Below are positions 62,962-64,000 of a DNA stretch of 64,000 nucleotides, piece by piece. Origin of the DNA: Mycobacterium sp. 1245111.1. GTDB lineage: Bacteria > Actinomycetota > Actinomycetes > Mycobacteriales > Mycobacteriaceae. Each line of letters begins with the position of its first letter. Position 1 is the first letter of the stretch. The stretch lies in contig NZ_LZLV01000152.1 of the NCBI RefSeq assembly GCF_001673405.1, forward strand, positions 29,168 through 93,167, in the 5' to 3' direction. The translations under genes and the position numbers were made by a program. The notes beneath the pieces were generated by a model, which was not told the DNA's origin, made no database searches, and was given only the letters and a program-made list of their open reading frames with translations.

Positions 62962-64000
62962 GTGGTCAGAGTTAGTCGTCGGCAACGCGATCTCGACGAG
63001 ACGCTGACCGCGAAACCCGGCTACGCCCTGGTCGGCGTCGTTCGGGTCCCCGAGGTTCAACTCAGTCCGATCCGGGCGATCTGGCGCCGAATCGTCGTCG
63101 CACTGCTGGCACTGGCCGCCGCCGTGCTCACCGTCTACCTCGGCCGCAACGGCTACACCGACGTTCGCGGCGGACCGCTGACGTTCCTGGATTGCGTTTA
63201 CTTCGCGACGGTGTCCCTGACCACCGTCGGCTACGGCGACCTGACCCCGTACACCGAATTCGCCAGGCTGATCAGCGTGGTGGTACTGACGCCGCTGCGC
63301 ATCCTGTTCCTCGTGGTGTTGGTCGGTACGACCCTCCAGGTGCTCACCGAGCGGTCCCGGCAAGCCTGGAAGATTGAGCGTTGGAGGAGCACAGTGCGCA
63401 ACCACACGGTCGTCATCGGCTACGGCACCAAAGGCAAAACCGCGGTCGCCGCGATGTGCGGCGACGAGGCAGCCGGCAAGGACTTCGTCGTCGTCGACGT
63501 CGACCCCGCGGTCCTGGAGCATGCGGCCGCTGCCGGCCTCGTCACCGTGCACGGCGATGCCACCCGATCCGACGTGCTGCGGCTCGCCTCGGCCCAGCAC
63601 GCGTCGTCGATCATCGTCGCCACCGGTCGCGACGACACCGCGACGCTGGTCACCCTCACCGCGCGCGAAGTCGCGCCGAACGCCAAGATCGTTGCGTCGA
63701 TCCGTGAGGCCGAAAACCAGCACCTACTCAAGCAATCCGGGGCCGACTCGGTGGTCGTGTCCTCCGAGACAGCGGGGCGGCTGCTCGGCGTCGCCACCAC
63801 CACGCCCAGCGTCGTCGAGATGATCGACGACCTGCTGACGCCCTCGCACGGATTCGCCATCGCCGAGCGCGAGGTCGAGCAGTCCGAGCTCGGCGGCTCA
63901 CCGCGGCATCTGCCCGACATCGTGCTGGGCGTAGTGCGCGACGACCACCTGCTGCGCGTCGACGCCCCGGAGGCCGACGCTCTGGAGGCCGGCGATCGGC
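62962..64000 (+). CDS. Two-helix potassium channel with RCK domain (Rv3200c-like), partial
   Basis: A K+ channel subunit cut by the window end after 346 codons. GTG 62962 follows an in-frame stop at 62956. A first membrane helix (VALLALAAAVLTVYLG) is followed by the pore with selectivity filter TVGYGD, then the second helix LISVVVLTPLRILFLVVLVG. A cytosolic RCK/TrkA-N Rossmann domain follows, beginning TVVIGYGTKGKTAVAAM. Further RCK_C sequence continues to the edge. It is almost complete by comparison with Rv3200c (about 355 residues). Confidence 0.9.
   Translation, partial: MVRVSRRQRDLDETLTAKPGYALVGVVRVPEVQLSPIRAIWRRIVVALLALAAAVLTVYLGRNGYTDVRGGPLTFLDCVYFATVSLTTVGYGDLTPYTEFARLISVVVLTPLRILFLVVLVGTTLQVLTERSRQAWKIERWRSTVRNHTVVIGYGTKGKTAVAAMCGDEAAGKDFVVVDVDPAVLEHAAAAGLVTVHGDATRSDVLRLASAQHASSIIVATGRDDTATLVTLTAREVAPNAKIVASIREAENQHLLKQSGADSVVVSSETAGRLLGVATTTPSVVEMIDDLLTPSHGFAIAEREVEQSELGGSPRHLPDIVLGVVRDDHLLRVDAPEADALEAGDR

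Overview
This window is GC-rich actinobacterial chromosome and can be assigned to Mycobacterium. It carries mtrA-mtrB-lpqB, secA1, whiB1, sigH-rshA, desA3 with its reductase, adnA-adnB and the 24-residue ribosomal protein bL37. The gene order follows M. tuberculosis Rv3252c down to Rv3200c, read in the opposite orientation. That comparison is from memory; no database was searched. The differences from H37Rv point to a non-tuberculous species: tandem alkB genes with one rubredoxin, an unsplit tgs3-type gene, an unsplit YbaK gene and several inserted accessory genes. I cannot name the species.

Layout. 1-3.7 kb: two AlkB alkane hydroxylases, a rubredoxin and a TetR regulator. 3.8-10.2 kb: sahH, tmk and the mtrA-mtrB-lpqB operon. 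10.3-16.4 kb: a ComF-like protein, hibernation factor, secA1 and a KhtT/Kef-type antiporter pair. 16.4-22.6 kb: an Rv3235-family gene, a WS/DGAT-type acyltransferase, PPK2, an Rv3231c-type gene, then the DesA3 reductase and DesA3, each behind the same kind of repeated operator. 22.6-25.5 kb: an accessory block with an HD-domain protein, a gene remnant, an F420-type oxidoreductase, an SRPBCC protein and a Doc-type toxin-antitoxin pair. 25.5-30.0 kb: rsgA-aroA, a 13E12/DUF222 HNH gene and an HMCES-type protein. 30.1-35.5 kb: a second accessory block with a frameshifted MFS exporter, 3-hydroxyacyl-CoA dehydrogenase, CrtI-like oxidoreductase, TetR and enoyl-CoA hydratase. 35.5-43.5 kb: ybaK, an SDR, sigH-rshA, bL37, a Gly/Pro-rich secreted protein, the biotinylated TB7.3, pdtaS, whiB1, a lipid kinase, a membrane protein and a GNAT. 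43.5-64 kb: entC, gpm2, parA, an Rv3212-like protein, rhlE, an Rv3210c-like protein, an MmpS-like protein, TB9.4, TetR, a DUF3152 protease-like protein, moeZ, a TIGR02569 protein, an ATL protein, lipV, adnA-adnB, a DoxX protein and a K+ channel cut by the window end.

Themes. Lipid and alkane oxidation is prominent: AlkB with rubredoxin, DesA3 with its reductase, the acyltransferase and the beta-oxidation genes. So are envelope and stress control: MtrAB, SigH/RshA, PdtaS, WhiB1, PPK2 and HPF. Many genes have no Shine-Dalgarno sequence but do have a TANNNT hexamer 6-7 nt before the start codon, which is the leaderless arrangement common in mycobacteria. I used that pattern to choose several starts. 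Four convergent gene pairs share a single CTAG or CTAA as both stop codons. I saw no tRNA, rRNA, CRISPR array or insertion sequence.
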